A stretch of DNA of 64,000 nt from the NCBI GenBank assembly GCA_901472405.1, contig LR590463.1:2418001-2482000 (forward strand), read 5' to 3'. Made by a program: the position numbers and the translations under genes. Below the pieces are notes generated by a model. It worked only from the letters and a program-made list of their open reading frames with translations. It did no database searches and had not been told where the DNA came from. The first letter of the stretch is position 1, and every line of letters begins with the position of its first letter. Below are positions 18,059 through 28,126 of this stretch, piece by piece. The DNA comes from Serratia rubidaea (GTDB lineage: Bacteria; Pseudomonadota; Gammaproteobacteria; Enterobacterales; Enterobacteriaceae).

Positions 18059-19322
18059 ATGAGAAAACTGTTGTTAAACCTGACCGCCTGCTCGCTGGCG
18101 CTGCTGCCGGCGCTGGCGCAGGCCGATACGCTGAGGATGGAGTGCGCACCCAGCAAAGAGGGGCGCGAGTTCTGCCGCTACGTTAAACAGCGCTTTGAAG
18201 CCCAGACCGGGCACACCCTGACGTTTATCGATTTACCCCGCGCCTCTGACGAGAAGCTGTCGCTGTTTCAGCAGTTGTTTGCCGCCAGAGACGCCAACGC
18301 CATCGATCTGTTCCAGGCCGATACGGTGTGGATCGGCGTGCTCAATAAACACCTGCTCGATCTGACGCCGTACGTCAGCGACATGCGGCAGGATTTCTTT
18401 CCCGCAGCCTGGCAGAACGACATGGTGAATGGCCGCGTCAAGGCGATCCCCGCCTATATGGATACCGGCGCACTCTACTACCGCAAGGACCTGCTGGAGA
18501 AATACGGCGAACAGCCGCCTAAAACCTGGGCCGAGCTGACGCGCATCGCCGCGCGCATTCAACAGGCGGAGCGCGCCAACGGGCATAAAGGGCTGTGGGG
18601 GCTGGTGTTCCAGGGCAAATCCTATGAAGGGCTGACCTGCAACGCGCTGGAGTGGGTGGCCTCGCAGGGCGGCGGCACCTTTATCGACGCCGACGGCAAT
18701 ATCACCGTCAATAACCCGCGCGCGGCGCAGGCGCTGGAAATGGCCGCCGGCTGGGTCGGCACCATCGCGCCGCCGGGCGTGCTGGGCTATATGGAGGAAG
18801 AAGGGCGCGCGCTGTTCCAGAACGGCGATGCGGTCTTTATGCGCAACTGGCTGTACGCCTATGTACTGACGCAGGACAAAAGCAGCGCGATACGCGGCAA
18901 GGTGGGGGTGATGCCGGTGCCGGGCGGCGCGACGGCCAGTCGGTCAGCACCCTGGGCGGCTGGCAGTGGGCGATCAGCAGCTACACCAAGAATCCGCAGG
19001 CGGCGGTGGCGCTGCTGAAGATTGTCAGCGACGCCGAATCGCAGAAAAAAGCGCAGGGGCTGCTGGGCTGGCGCCGTCGCGTCAGGCGCTGTATCAGGAT
19101 CCGCAGGTGCTGGCGCAGGCGCCGTATCTGGCGACCTTCAGCGGCATTCTGGCCAAGGCCACGCCGCGGCCGGCGACCCAGACGCGGCGCAAATACGCCC
19201 AGGTCTCCAAGGCGATTTACAACACCTCGTTCAACGTATTGCGTCGCGACAGCGATGGGGCCGGCGCCGTGCAGACGCTGCAGGCGCGTCTGGAACGCAT
19301 CCGCGCCCGGGGATGGCGCTAA
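18059..19322 (+). CDS. palE: ABC transporter sugar-binding protein (PalE-like), two missing bases
   Basis: About 421 residues after repair. Signal peptide MRKLLLNLTACSLALLPALAQA. It belongs to the family-1 extracellular solute-binding proteins (maltose/alpha-glucoside type): IPAYMDTGALYYRKDLLEKY, GLVFQGKSYEGLTCNALEWV and ALFQNGDAVFMRNW are typical. The frame breaks near 18930 (PGGA should continue DGQSVSTLGGWQW; one G lost) and near 19073 (LLGWR should continue PSRQALYQDP; one C lost), and is rejoined to the stop at 19322. First gene of the six-gene operon, divergent from the LysR gene. Confidence 0.85.
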
Positions 19323-19355
19323 GCGCCGCCGATTAACCATCAGGAGCCATATGCC

Positions 19356-20344
19356 ATGAAACGCGATACGCACTCTGTGTCCTTGACGGTGGCCCATCCG
19401 CCGCTGGAGAAGCGCGCGCCAACGCGCCACAAACTGAACTATCAGCAAAAGCGCAGCCGCATCGCCTGGCTGCTGGTTGCGCCGGCGCTGCTGCTGTTGC
19501 TGGCGATCGCCGGCTGGCCGCTGCTGCGCACGCTGTTTTACAGCTTTACCGACGCCATGCTGGATACGCCGGACGAGTGGCGCTTTGTCGGCTTTGCCAA
19601 CTATCTCGACCTGGCCGAGGAACGCAGCTACGGCGTGCTGGCCGACCCGCTGTGGTGGCAGGCGGTGGGTAATACCCTGCGCTTCAGTCTGCTGTCGGTC
19701 TCGCTGGAGCTGCTGTTCGGCATGCTGCTGGCGCTGCTGATGAACCAGAAGTTCCGCGGCCAGGGGCTGGTGCGCACCGCCATTCTGGTGCCGTGGGCCA
19801 TCCCGACCATCGTCTCCGCCAAAATGTGGGGCTGGATGTTCCATGACCAGTACGGCGTGGTGAACGATCTGCTGCTGAAAACCGGCCTGATTGATACGCC
19901 GCTGGCCTGGGTGGCCGAACCGGGGCTGTCGATGTGGGCGGTGGTGATCGCCGACGTGTGGAAAACCACGCCGTTTATGGCGCTGATGCTGCTGGCGGCG
20001 CTGCAGCTGATCCCGGCGATCTGTACGAGGCGGCGCGGGTGGACGGCGCCAACGCCTGGCAGCGCTTCCGCCGCATTACGCTGCCGCTGATTATGCCGGC
20101 GATGATCGTGGCGCTGATTTTCCGGGTGATGGACGCTTTGCGGGTGTTCGACCTGATCTACGTGCTGACCTCCAACAGCGAAGCCACGGTGTCGGTCTCC
20201 GGCTATGCCCGCGACCAGATGGTCAGCTACCAGGAGATGGGGAGCGGCTCGGCCGCCTCGGTGCTGGTCTTTATGATGGTGGCCGGCATTGCCGCCTGCT
20301 TCCTGACGCTGTCCCGCCTGAACGATAAGGAGAAACGCGCATGA
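19356..20344 (+). CDS. palF: ABC sugar permease 1 (PalF-like, MalF type), one missing base
   Basis: About 329 residues. A cytoplasmic N-terminus is followed by six membrane spans; the first is WLLVAPALLLLLAIAGWPLL. The EAA loop that docks the ATPase reads YEAARVDGANAWQRFRRITL. The frame breaks near 20016, where LQLIP should continue GDLYEAARVDG; one G missing from CCCGGCG explains it. The stop overlaps the next gene's start as ATGA, so translation is coupled. Confidence 0.85.
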
Positions 20345-21185
20345 AACTGACGCGTCAACAACGGCAGTTCGGCCACCGCGCGATGATCTACGCCGGCGCG
20401 GCGCTGGCCAGCGTGATCTGCCTGTTTCCGTTCTATTACGCGCTGATTACCTCGCTGCGCGGCGGACAGGATCTGTTCCGCGTCGCCTATCTGCCGGATG
20501 CCTGGCACTGGGGCAACTATATTACCGCGCTGATGGAAAACGGCATCGCCCGCAGCCTGCTGAATTCGATTCTGGTGGCCGGCGTAACGGTGGGGCTGTG
20601 CCTGTTGGTGTCGATCACCGCGGCGTTCGCGCTGGCGCGCATCTCCTTCCGCGGCCGCAAATACCTGCTGTTCACCATTTTGTGCGTGTCGATGTTCCCG
20701 CAGGTGGCGGTGCTGTCCGGCATGTTCGAGCTGGTGCGCTTTCTCGGTCTGTATGACTCGCTGGGGGCGCTGGTGCTGTCTTACGCCACTTTCTCGCTGC
20801 CGTTCACCGTCTGGGTGCTGACCACCTTTATGAAGTCCATCCCGCAGGAGCTGGAAGAGGCGGCCATCGTCGACGGCGCCGGCACCTGGACCATCATCAG
20901 CCGCATCTTTGCGCCGATTATGGGGCCGTCGCTGGTGACCACCGGGCTGCTGGCGTTTATCGGCGCCTGGAATGAATTTATGTTCGCGCTGACGTTTGTC
21001 ATCTCCAGCGGCAAACGCACCGTGCCGGTGGCCATCGGCATGCTGCAGGGCGCTTCGCAATTTGAACTGCCGTGGGGGCGATTATGGCCGCCTCGGTGAT
21101 TGTCACGCTGCCGATTGTGGTGCTGGTGCTGATTTTCCAGCGCCGCATCGTCAGCGGCTTAACTAACGGTGCCGTAAAAGGCTGA
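20341..21185 (+). CDS. palG: ABC sugar permease 2 (PalG-like, MalG type), one missing base
   Basis: About 281 residues with six spans; [20 protein letters not shown] is the first. The EAA loop reads [20 protein letters not shown]. Near 21075 SQFELPWG should continue [15 protein letters not shown]; one G missing from TGGGGGCG explains the break, and the repaired frame ends at 21185. Overlaps palF by four bases. Confidence 0.85.
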
Positions 21186-21215
21186 TATTTCGACTAACCC
21201 TGAGAGGAAAACGCA

Positions 21216-22577
21216 ATGGCGACAAAAATCGTATTGGTGGGCGCGGGCAGCGCACAGTTCGGCTTCGGCACCCTGGGGGATATCTTCCAGAGCAAGACGC
21301 TGTACGGCAGTGAGATTGTGCTGCACGACATCAACCCCGCCTCGCTGGCGGTAACGGAAAAAACCGCGCGCGACTTCCTGGCGGCGCAGGATCTGCCGTT
21401 CAGCATCAGCGCCACCACCGACCGTAAAACCGCGCTGCAGGGCGCCGAGTTCGTGATTATCTCCATCGAGGTCGGCGACCGCTTCGCCCTGTGGGATCAG
21501 GACTGGCAGATCCCGCAGCAGTACGGCATCCAGCAGGTTTACGGCGAAAACGGCGGCCCGGGCGGGCTGTTCCACTCGCTGCGCATCATCCCGCCGATTC
21601 TGGCTATCTGCGCCGATGTCGCCGATATCTGTCCGGACGCCTGGGTGTTCAACTATTCCAACCCGATGAGCCGTATCTGCACCACGGTGCAGCGCAAGTT
21701 CCCCGAGCTGAACTTTGTCGGCATGTGCCACGAAATCGCCTCGCTGGAGCGTTATCTGCCGGAAATGCTCGGCACGCCGTTCAGCAACCTGCAGCTGCGC
21801 GCCGCCGGTCTGAACCACTTCAGCGTCCTGCTGGAGGCCAGCTATAAGGACAGCGGACGCGACGCCTATCCGGACGTGCGCGCCAAGGCGCCGGGCTATT
21901 TCGAGCGTCTGCCGGGCTACAGCGATATTCTCGCCTACACCCGCCAGCACGGCAAACTGGTGGAGACGGAGGGCAGCACCGAACGCGACGCGCTCGGCGG
22001 CAAAGACAGCCTCTATCCGTGGGCGGACCGCACGCTGTTCAAAGAGGTGCTGGAGAAGTTCCATCATCTGCCGATCACCGGCGACAGCCACTTCGGCGAG
22101 TATATCCGCTGGGCCTACGAGGTGAGCGACCACCGCGGCATTCTCGATTTCTACACCTTCTACCGCAACTACCTCGGCCACGTTGAGCCGCGCATCGAGC
22201 TGAAGCTGAAAGAGCGCGTGGTGCCGATTATGGAAGGCATGCTGACCGACGCCGGCTATGAAGAGGCGGCGGTGAATATTCCCAACCGCGGCTTTATCAA
22301 ACAGCTGCCGGAGTTTATCGCGGTGGAAGTGCCGGCGATCGTCGACAAAAAGGGCATTCACGGCATCAAGGTGGAGATGCCGGCCGGCATCGGCGGGCTG
22401 CTCAGCAACCAGATTGCGGTGCACGACCTGACCGCCGAGGCGGTGATCAACGGCTCGCGCGATCTGGTGATCCAGGCGCTGCTGGTGGATTCGGTGAACG
22501 ACAAGTGCCGCGCCATTCCGGAACTGGTGGATCTGATGATCTCCCGCCAGAGCCCGTGGCTGGACTATCTGAAATAA
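21216..22577 (+). CDS. palH: GH4 alpha-glucosidase (NAD+/Mn2+-dependent, PalH-like)
   Basis: 453 residues, intact. The N-terminal Rossmann motif KIVLVGAGSAQFGFG binds NAD+. FNYSNPMSRIC and the metal-binding GMCHEIASLERY follow. In GH4 enzymes the CHE motif marks alpha-glucosidases acting on non-phosphorylated substrates, as opposed to CHS (alpha-galactosidase), CDMP and CN(I/V)P (6-phospho-glycosidases). GLNHFS is the next conserved block. The lack of a phospho-sugar motif fits import by an ABC system rather than a PTS. It lies 30 bases after palG with a GAGAGGAAAAC Shine-Dalgarno. Confidence 0.88.
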   Translation: MATKIVLVGAGSAQFGFGTLGDIFQSKTLYGSEIVLHDINPASLAVTEKTARDFLAAQDLPFSISATTDRKTALQGAEFVIISIEVGDRFALWDQDWQIPQQYGIQQVYGENGGPGGLFHSLRIIPPILAICADVADICPDAWVFNYSNPMSRICTTVQRKFPELNFVGMCHEIASLERYLPEMLGTPFSNLQLRAAGLNHFSVLLEASYKDSGRDAYPDVRAKAPGYFERLPGYSDILAYTRQHGKLVETEGSTERDALGGKDSLYPWADRTLFKEVLEKFHHLPITGDSHFGEYIRWAYEVSDHRGILDFYTFYRNYLGHVEPRIELKLKERVVPIMEGMLTDAGYEEAAVNIPNRGFIKQLPEFIAVEVPAIVDKKGIHGIKVEMPAGIGGLLSNQIAVHDLTAEAVINGSRDLVIQALLVDSVNDKCRAIPELVDLMISRQSPWLDYLK

Positions 22578-22637
22578 GCCGCTGCGGCGGGGCGCACGTC
22601 GCTCCGCCGCCATCGACGTCGCGAACAGGAGACCCTT

Positions 22638-23753
22638 ATGGCGCAACTTACGCTGGAAAAACTGCAAAAACGCTACGGCAGCCACGCCGAGGTGATTAAA
22701 TCGCTGGATCTGCAGATCAACAGCGGCGAATTCGTGGTGATCGTCGGCCCGTCCGGCTGCGGCAAATCGACCCTGCTGCGGATGATCGCCGGGCTGGAGG
22801 CGATCAGCGGCGGCGGCATGTATATCGACGGTAACTACGTTAACGACGACTCGCCGGCGGAACGCGGCATCGGCATGGTTTTCCAGTCTTACGCGCTCTA
22901 TCCGCATATGACGGTGTATCAGAATATGGCCTTTGCGCTCGAGCTGGCGAAGGTCGGCAAAAGCGAAATTGACCGCCGGGTGCGCGACAGCGCGCGCGTG
23001 CTGCAGCTGGATCACCTGCTCGATCGTAAGCCCAAAGACCTGTCCGGCGGCCAGCGTCAGCGGGTGGCGATCGGCCGCGCCATCGTGCGCGAACCCAAAC
23101 TGTTTCTGTTTGACGAGCCGCTGTCCAACCTGGACGCCTCGCTGCGCGTCCAGATGCGGATGGAGGTGGCCGCGCTGCATAAGCGCCTGCAGGCCACCAT
23201 TATTTACGTCACCCACGATCAGGTGGAGGCGATGACGCTGGCCGACCGCATCGTGGTGCTGAACAAAGGGCATATCGAACAGGTCGGCACGCCGCTGGAG
23301 CTGTATGACCATCCCGCCAACGAGTTTGTCGCCCAGTTTATCGGTTCGCCGAAAATGAACCTGATCCCGGCGGTGCTCAAGCGCGCCGGCGAACGGCAGA
23401 GCGTGGTGGAGCTGGATAACGGCAAGCAGCTGGTGCTGCCGGTGGCGACGCCGCAGGCGGCGGAAGGGCAAAGCGTCAACCTCGGCATCCGCCCGGAGCA
23501 TATTCAGGGCGGCCGGCTGGAGGAGTGCGAATATCAGGGGGAGGTGATGTTTGTCGAACATATGGGCAACGAGACCTACCTCTACCTGGACAACGGCAAC
23601 GCCGGCGAACCCTGGGTGCTGCGTAATCCGCAGCGATCGCCGATTACGGCGGGCGAGACCGTCGGCGTGCGGCTGCCGGTGGAGTGCTGCTATCTGTTTG
23701 ATCATTACGGCCGGGCGTTCCCGCGCCAGCTTCCCTCTGTGCAGGCGCACTAA
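22638..23753 (+). CDS. palK: ABC sugar transporter ATPase (PalK/MsmK/UgpC type)
   Basis: 371 residues, intact. Walker [10 protein letters not shown] (residues 36-44), Q-loop in [18 protein letters not shown], signature [10 protein letters not shown], Walker [13 protein letters not shown], and the switch His in YVTHDQ. A C-terminal OB-fold regulatory domain ([19 protein letters not shown]) places it with CUT1 sugar ATPases. It powers the PalF/PalG permease. Confidence 0.92.
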   Translation: MAQLTLEKLQKRYGSHAEVIKSLDLQINSGEFVVIVGPSGCGKSTLLRMIAGLEAISGGGMYIDGNYVNDDSPAERGIGMVFQSYALYPHMTVYQNMAFALELAKVGKSEIDRRVRDSARVLQLDHLLDRKPKDLSGGQRQRVAIGRAIVREPKLFLFDEPLSNLDASLRVQMRMEVAALHKRLQATIIYVTHDQVEAMTLADRIVVLNKGHIEQVGTPLELYDHPANEFVAQFIGSPKMNLIPAVLKRAGERQSVVELDNGKQLVLPVATPQAAEGQSVNLGIRPEHIQGGRLEECEYQGEVMFVEHMGNETYLYLDNGNAGEPWVLRNPQRSPITAGETVGVRLPVECCYLFDHYGRAFPRQLPSVQAH

Positions 23754-23767
23754 CCGAAGGAGCAGGC

Positions 23768-25423
23768 ATGAAACAACGGTGGTGGAAAGAGGCGGTGGTG
23801 TACCAGATTTATCCGCGCAGCTTTATGGACAGCAACGGCGACGGCATCGGCGACCTGAACGGCGTGCGCGACAAACTGGACTATCTGCAGGAACTGGGGA
23901 TTGACGTGATCTGGCTGTGCCCGATGTATCGCTCACCCAACGACGATAACGGCTACGATATCAGCGACTATCAGCAAATTATGGCGGAGTTCGGCACCAT
24001 GGCCGACTTTGACGTGCTGCTGGCGCAGGTTCACGCGCGCGGCATGCGGCTGATTCTGGATCTGGTGGTCAACCACACCTCCGACGAACATCCGTGGTTT
24101 CTTGAGTCCCGGTCATCAAAAAACGACCCGAAACGCGACTGGTATATCTGGCGCGATGGCCGCGACGGCAAAGAGCCGAATAACTGGGAGAGCATCTTTA
24201 ACGGCTCCGCCTGGCGCTACGATGCGCAGAGCGGGCAATATTTTCTGCATCTGTTCTCCGCCCGCCAGCCCGATCTGAACTGGGAGAACCCGCAGCTGCG
24301 CCAGGCGGTGTATGACATGATGCGTTGGTGGTTGGATAAGGGCATCGACGGTTTCCGCATCGACGCCATCTGCCATATGAAAAAAGAGCCGACGCTGGCG
24401 GATCTGCCTAATCCGCAGGGGTTGCCCTATGTGCCGTCGTTCGCCAGCCATTTGAACTATCCCGGCCTACTGGATTATGTGGATGAGATGTGCCGCCAAA
24501 CCTTCCACCATTACGACATTATGACGGTGGGCGAGATGAACGGCGCCTCGGCCGAGCAGGGTGAAGACTGGGTGGGCGAGCAGCGGCAGCGGCTGAACAT
24601 GATCTTTCAGTTCGAACACGTCAGACTCTGGGAGCAGCAGCCGGACGCCGGTCTCGATCTGGCCGGGCTTAAAGCTATTTTTACCCGCTGGCAGACCCTG
24701 CTGGACGGCAAGGGCTGGAATGCGCTGTACGTGGAAAACCACGATATTCCGCGCGTGGTGTCCAAATGGGGCGACGACCGGCGCTACTGGCGTGAAAGCG
24801 CCACGGCGATTGCGGCGATGTATTTTCTGATGCAGGGCACGCCCTATATCTATCAGGGGCAGGAGATCGGCATGACCAACGCGCCGTTTAACCACGTCGG
24901 CGATTTTAACGACGTGGCGGCGAAAAACCGTTATGCCGAACTGCGCCGACAGGGCAGAACAGAAGAAGATGCGATGGCCCTGCTGCGCCGCAGCGCGCGC
25001 GATAATGCGCGCACGCCGATGCAGTGGGACAGCGGCGAAAACGGCGGCTTTAGCCATGGCACGCCCTGGCTGCCGCTCAACCCGAACTACCGGCAGATCA
25101 ACGTGGCGGCGCAGCGTCGGCAACCCGGCTCGGTCTTCCAGTTTTACCGGGCGCTGATCGCTCTGCGCAGGCAGTATCGCCAGCTGTTGGTGTACGGCCG
25201 CTATCAGCTGCTGCTGCCCGAGCATCCGCAGATCTACGCCTACGCCCGTCAGGCAGAGGCGCGGCAGATGCTGATCCTCTGCAACCTGAGCGCGCGCGAC
25301 GCCGCATTCGCCGCCGACGCGCTGCCGCTGGACGGGGCGGTGCTGCAGCTGGGCAACTACCTCGATGTGACAGTGTCACATACGCTGCGCCCTTACGAGG
25401 CGCGGGTTTACCTGCTGGAGTAA
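23768..25423 (+). CDS. palQ: GH13 oligo-alpha-1,6-glucosidase / isomaltulose hydrolase (PalQ-like)
   Basis: 551 residues, intact, cytoplasmic (no signal peptide). It begins with WWKEAVVYQIYPRSFMDSNG, diagnostic of GH13 subfamily 31-type enzymes. Catalytic regions: DLVVNHTSDEHPW (I), GIDGFRIDAI with the nucleophile Asp (II), VGEMNGA with the acid/base Glu (III), VENHDIPR (IV). It lacks the RLDRD motif of sucrose isomerases, so hydrolysis is expected. With the transporter it would split isomaltulose, trehalulose or isomaltose into monosaccharides. The exact substrate is inferred from the cluster. Confidence 0.88.
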   Translation: MKQRWWKEAVVYQIYPRSFMDSNGDGIGDLNGVRDKLDYLQELGIDVIWLCPMYRSPNDDNGYDISDYQQIMAEFGTMADFDVLLAQVHARGMRLILDLVVNHTSDEHPWFLESRSSKNDPKRDWYIWRDGRDGKEPNNWESIFNGSAWRYDAQSGQYFLHLFSARQPDLNWENPQLRQAVYDMMRWWLDKGIDGFRIDAICHMKKEPTLADLPNPQGLPYVPSFASHLNYPGLLDYVDEMCRQTFHHYDIMTVGEMNGASAEQGEDWVGEQRQRLNMIFQFEHVRLWEQQPDAGLDLAGLKAIFTRWQTLLDGKGWNALYVENHDIPRVVSKWGDDRRYWRESATAIAAMYFLMQGTPYIYQGQEIGMTNAPFNHVGDFNDVAAKNRYAELRRQGRTEEDAMALLRRSARDNARTPMQWDSGENGGFSHGTPWLPLNPNYRQINVAAQRRQPGSVFQFYRALIALRRQYRQLLVYGRYQLLLPEHPQIYAYARQAEARQMLILCNLSARDAAFAADALPLDGAVLQLGNYLDVTVSHTLRPYEARVYLLE

Positions 25424-25468
25424 TCGCACCGCCGTGGATAGCGATACCGCCGCCGGGAAAACCTTCGG

Positions 25469-25498
25469 TTGACAAAGAATATGATCGTTTCCTATATT
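25469..25498 (+). promoter_or_regulatory. tetR promoter with embedded operator
   Basis: -35 TTGACA (25469-25474) and -10 TATATT (25493-25498) have an 18-base spacer. The spacer holds GAATATGATCGTTTCC (25477-25492), matching 12 of 16 bases of the palindrome at 26129-26144, so the TetR product probably represses itself. The start codon at 25505 coincides with the expected transcription start. Confidence 0.6.
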
Positions 25499-25504
25499 GG
25501 CGGT

Positions 25505-26110
25505 ATGAATAATATCTCTCCAAGCCAGCGCGGCCGACCGCGCGAATTTGATACTGAACGCGCACTGCAGCAGGCGGTGCGACAGTTCAGCGTGTATGGC
25601 TACCACGGCACCTCCATCGCCGATCTGAACAGGGCGCTTAATCTCACCTCGGGCAGCATCTACAAAGCCTGGGGCGATAAGCGCGGGCTGTTCCTCGCCA
25701 CGTTGGATTACTATATCGCGCAGCGTATTGAGAGCGTGCGGGCTGCCACCGACGCCGCCCGCAGCGGACGGGAGAAGGTGTACGCCTTTCTGGCCGCCTA
25801 CGCCAAACTCAGCAGCGGCTCTGAAGGGCGTCAGGGCTGCCTGATCGTCGGCACCGCCGTTGAGCTGTCCGCCTATGATGACGAGATCGCCCGGCGGCTG
25901 GCCGCCCAACAGCAGCGCTGGGAAAGCCAGCTGAGCCGCCTGTTGGAAGAGGGGCAGCAAGACGGCAGCGTCGCCGCGTCGTGCGAGCCGGCCGTCACCG
26001 CCACGCTGCTGATCGCGCTGACGCGCGGCATGCGCGTGCTGGGTAAGACCGGCGCCAGTGAAGAATCTATGACGCGCATCATTCATAAAGCGATGTGCCT
26101 GCTCGATTAA
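25505..26110 (+). CDS. TetR-family repressor
   Basis: 201 residues from the ATG at 25505. N-terminal TetR HTH: RGRPREFDTERALQQAVRQF and YGYHGTSIADLNRALNLTSG, then SIYKAWGDKRGLF. The C-terminal ligand domain resembles the TetR_C branch with a GCLIVGTAVELS core. Upstream ATGs would put the start inside its own promoter, and the HTH begins at residue ~10 from 25505, so 25505 is chosen. No Shine-Dalgarno is visible. It precedes a hydrolase gene with a related operator. Confidence 0.85.
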   Translation: MNNISPSQRGRPREFDTERALQQAVRQFSVYGYHGTSIADLNRALNLTSGSIYKAWGDKRGLFLATLDYYIAQRIESVRAATDAARSGREKVYAFLAAYAKLSSGSEGRQGCLIVGTAVELSAYDDEIARRLAAQQQRWESQLSRLLEEGQQDGSVAASCEPAVTATLLIALTRGMRVLGKTGASEESMTRIIHKAMCLLD

Positions 26111-26128
26111 AAATTTTTTACCCAAATA

Positions 26129-26144
26129 GGAAATGATTATTTCC
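26129..26144. promoter_or_regulatory. Palindromic operator for the TetR protein
   Basis: Perfect inverted repeat GGAAAT-GATT-ATTTCC, with a further AAAT/ATTT on the flanks. It lies 17 bases before the hydrolase start, just upstream of the AGGAGG Shine-Dalgarno. A related half-conserved copy overlaps the tetR promoter. Confidence 0.6.
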
Positions 26145-26161
26145 ATTTAAAGGAGGATACG

Positions 26162-27097
26162 ATGTCTGACCATCACGACATGCCGGCGCACGTCGGCGCA
26201 GAGTTTTTTACCCGCACCGATTTTTGGGCCAGGTTTCACCACGGCGCCTGTACGGTGCGCGGCGTTAATCTGCACTACGTCGCCGGCGGCGAGGGCGAGC
26301 CGGTACTGCTGATCCCCGGCTGGCCGCAGAGCTGGTATGCCTGGCGCTACCTGATGGTGCAGCTGGCGGCGGCAGGACGCCGGGTCATCGCGTTAGATCC
26401 GCGCGGCATGGGCGAGAGCGATGCGCCGCGCGGCGACTATGATCTGCAAACCGTTGCGGCGGAAGTGCATGAGTTCGCCGTCGCCAGCGGCCTGCTGACG
26501 GACGGCCCGATTGATCTGGTCGGGCACGACGTCGGCAGCTGGATCGCCTACGCCTGCGCCAGCGACTGGCCGCAGGATTTCCGCAGCCTGACGGTGATGG
26601 ATGCGCTTATCCCCGGCCTGTCGACGCCGCGCAACGATCTGGATGCCGCCGAGGCCAACCTGCGCAGCTGGCACTTTGCCTTTAACCGCCTGGACGATCT
26701 GCCGGAGATATTGATTAGCGGCAAAGAAAGCGCCTTTCTGACCTGGCTGTTCCGCGCCAAAACGCTGCGCGGCTGGACGATTGCGCCGGAGGATATTGCC
26801 GTATACGCCCGTCAGCTGGCGGCGCCCGGCGCGCTGGCCGCCGCTTCGGCCTATTATCAGGCGGCCTTTTCCCCGGCGGGCGTGGCCGCTAACCAGCGTC
26901 GGGCTGAGACGCGTCTGCAGCTGCCGGTGTTGGCGCTGGGCGCCGAGCGCGGCGTGGGCGACGGCATCGTTAAAGCAATGGCAGGGCTGGCGCACCGCGT
27001 CAGCGGCGGGGTGATTGCCGGAGCTGGACACTATCTGCCGGAAGAGGCGCCCGGCCGTATAGCGGATGAGCTAACGGCATTCTGGGCGACGTTATGA
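26162..27097 (+). CDS. Alpha/beta hydrolase (epoxide hydrolase / haloacetate dehalogenase-like)
   Basis: 311 residues. LLIPGWPQSWYAWRYLM is the oxyanion-hole strand, and the nucleophile elbow is LVGHDVGSWIAYACA, with Asp in the G-x-D-x-G arrangement typical of epoxide hydrolases and haloalkane dehalogenases rather than the Ser of esterases. ALDPRGMGESDAPRGDYDL is also typical of this branch. The catalytic His is probably that in IAGAGHYLPEEAPG. A strong AAAGGAGG precedes the start. Probably repressed by the upstream TetR; the substrate is unknown. Confidence 0.85.
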   Translation: MSDHHDMPAHVGAEFFTRTDFWARFHHGACTVRGVNLHYVAGGEGEPVLLIPGWPQSWYAWRYLMVQLAAAGRRVIALDPRGMGESDAPRGDYDLQTVAAEVHEFAVASGLLTDGPIDLVGHDVGSWIAYACASDWPQDFRSLTVMDALIPGLSTPRNDLDAAEANLRSWHFAFNRLDDLPEILISGKESAFLTWLFRAKTLRGWTIAPEDIAVYARQLAAPGALAAASAYYQAAFSPAGVAANQRRAETRLQLPVLALGAERGVGDGIVKAMAGLAHRVSGGVIAGAGHYLPEEAPGRIADELTAFWATL

Positions 27098-27538
27098 ATG
27101 GTCTTTATCCGGCGCTGGCGCTTGCCGCCGGCGCGATGCTGCCGCTGCAGGCCGCGGTTAACGCCAGACTGGGTCGAGCGGTTGGCGGGCCGCTGTGGGC
27201 GGCGTCCATCTCCGCGTTGGCGGTGGCGCTGATTCTGGCGCTGTTGGCCCTGGCCGCCGGTAAACCCTGGCCGAAGCTGTCGCAGATGGCCGGCCTGCCG
27301 TATTGGGCTGCTGGGCGGCGTATGCGGTGCGGTTGTGCTGTCGGCCACCACCGCCGTCGCTCCGAAGATCGGCGCTGCCGGTATGATTGCGCTGGTGATG
27401 GTCGGACAGGTGGTGGTGGCGATGCTGCTGGACGGCACCGGCTGGTTGGCGATGACCGTTCAACCGCTCTCCGCACAGCGGCTGATTGCCGCGGCGCTGC
27501 TGGTTGCCGGCGCGCTGCTGATGGGGTGGAAGGCATAG
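27094..27538 (+). CDS. DMT-family (DUF606/YdcZ) membrane protein, one-base frameshift
   Basis: About 147 residues after repair, with four or five membrane spans. It starts MNGLYPALALAAGAMLPLQA, includes VNARLGRAVGGPLWAASISA, and after the break reads GAVVLSATTAVAPKIGAAGM and ALVMVGQVVVAMLLDGTG, all typical of DUF606. The frame changes near 27307 (YW should continue LLGGVCGAV); a single extra G in TTGGGCTG explains it. It overlaps the hydrolase stop by four bases (ATGA), so the two are co-translated and share the TetR control. Confidence 0.8.
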
Positions 27539-27551
27539 TGCTTACTCTATA

Positions 27552-27976
27552 TTATGGGCTGCGGTAGATTTGAACCACAACGCTATTTGGCGAAGTATAT
27601 TTAATCAAGGTCACAACATCTTTGGACTGCGGAGTGCGCCAGCACTCTGCTTCAACGTCGCATCGCGACTGTGGTTGATAGCCCGCAGACGCTAGGTAAC
27701 TGCGAATCTTGCTTGTATCCGTTGCGTTGTCGAATCTAACAGTAAAGACCTGCGCCTCCGGCCCGCTGACGTTACCAAACTCAAATCTGTAGTGCTCCGC
27801 GATACGCGGCATGTTTTTCAGCAGTTCAGGCGTGTAGAACGCATATTCCCGACTATCTTGCTGGGTATAGTATGCGCTACCGGCAAATTCCATTTTTATA
27901 TAGGCCAGGCGAAGGCGAACATAGCGCCAATGGCAACAAGCACGATTGCCGATACCCTAACCCTTGCTCTGCTCAT
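27552..27976 (-). CDS. Unrecognised small protein with N-terminal membrane anchor, one-base frameshift
   Basis: The intact part (27552-27893, 113 residues) starts MEFAGSAYYTQQDSREYAF and has two cysteines (CDVEAECW). Extending upstream, the frame from the ATG at 27976 gives MSRARVRVSAIVLVAIGA, a basic start plus a hydrophobic segment (a membrane anchor or signal), and breaks at ATATAAAAATGG near 27897. One missing A/T joins both parts into ~141 residues. The composition is more AT-rich than the neighbours. I do not recognise the family. Confidence 0.6.
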
Positions 27977-28084
27977 CCCTAAGAATCCTTCCTGTCCCTG
28001 TTCACTATGCCGCTGTGCATAATTCGCACAGCGGATACTACCTAATCTCCGTGCCGTTTCAATACGGGTTCGCCTATATCGACC

Positions 28085-28114
28085 GAAAAAACAGCGCCTT
28101 ATTATCAGGCGCTG
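28085..28114 (-). terminator. Intrinsic terminator of topAI-yjhQ
   Basis: Stem CAGCGCCT / AGGCGCTG (28092-28099 / 28107-28114), followed on the minus strand by seven pyrimidines (GTTTTTTCGG). It lies 13 bases after the yjhQ stop. Confidence 0.8.
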
Positions 28115-28126
28115 CGGGTGGAGGTC

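Noticed and set aside
21159..23750. 863-codon ORF on the minus strand
   Set aside because: Complementary to the GH4 and ATPase genes; its His/Arg/Gln-rich composition is typical of antisense frames in GC-rich DNA.
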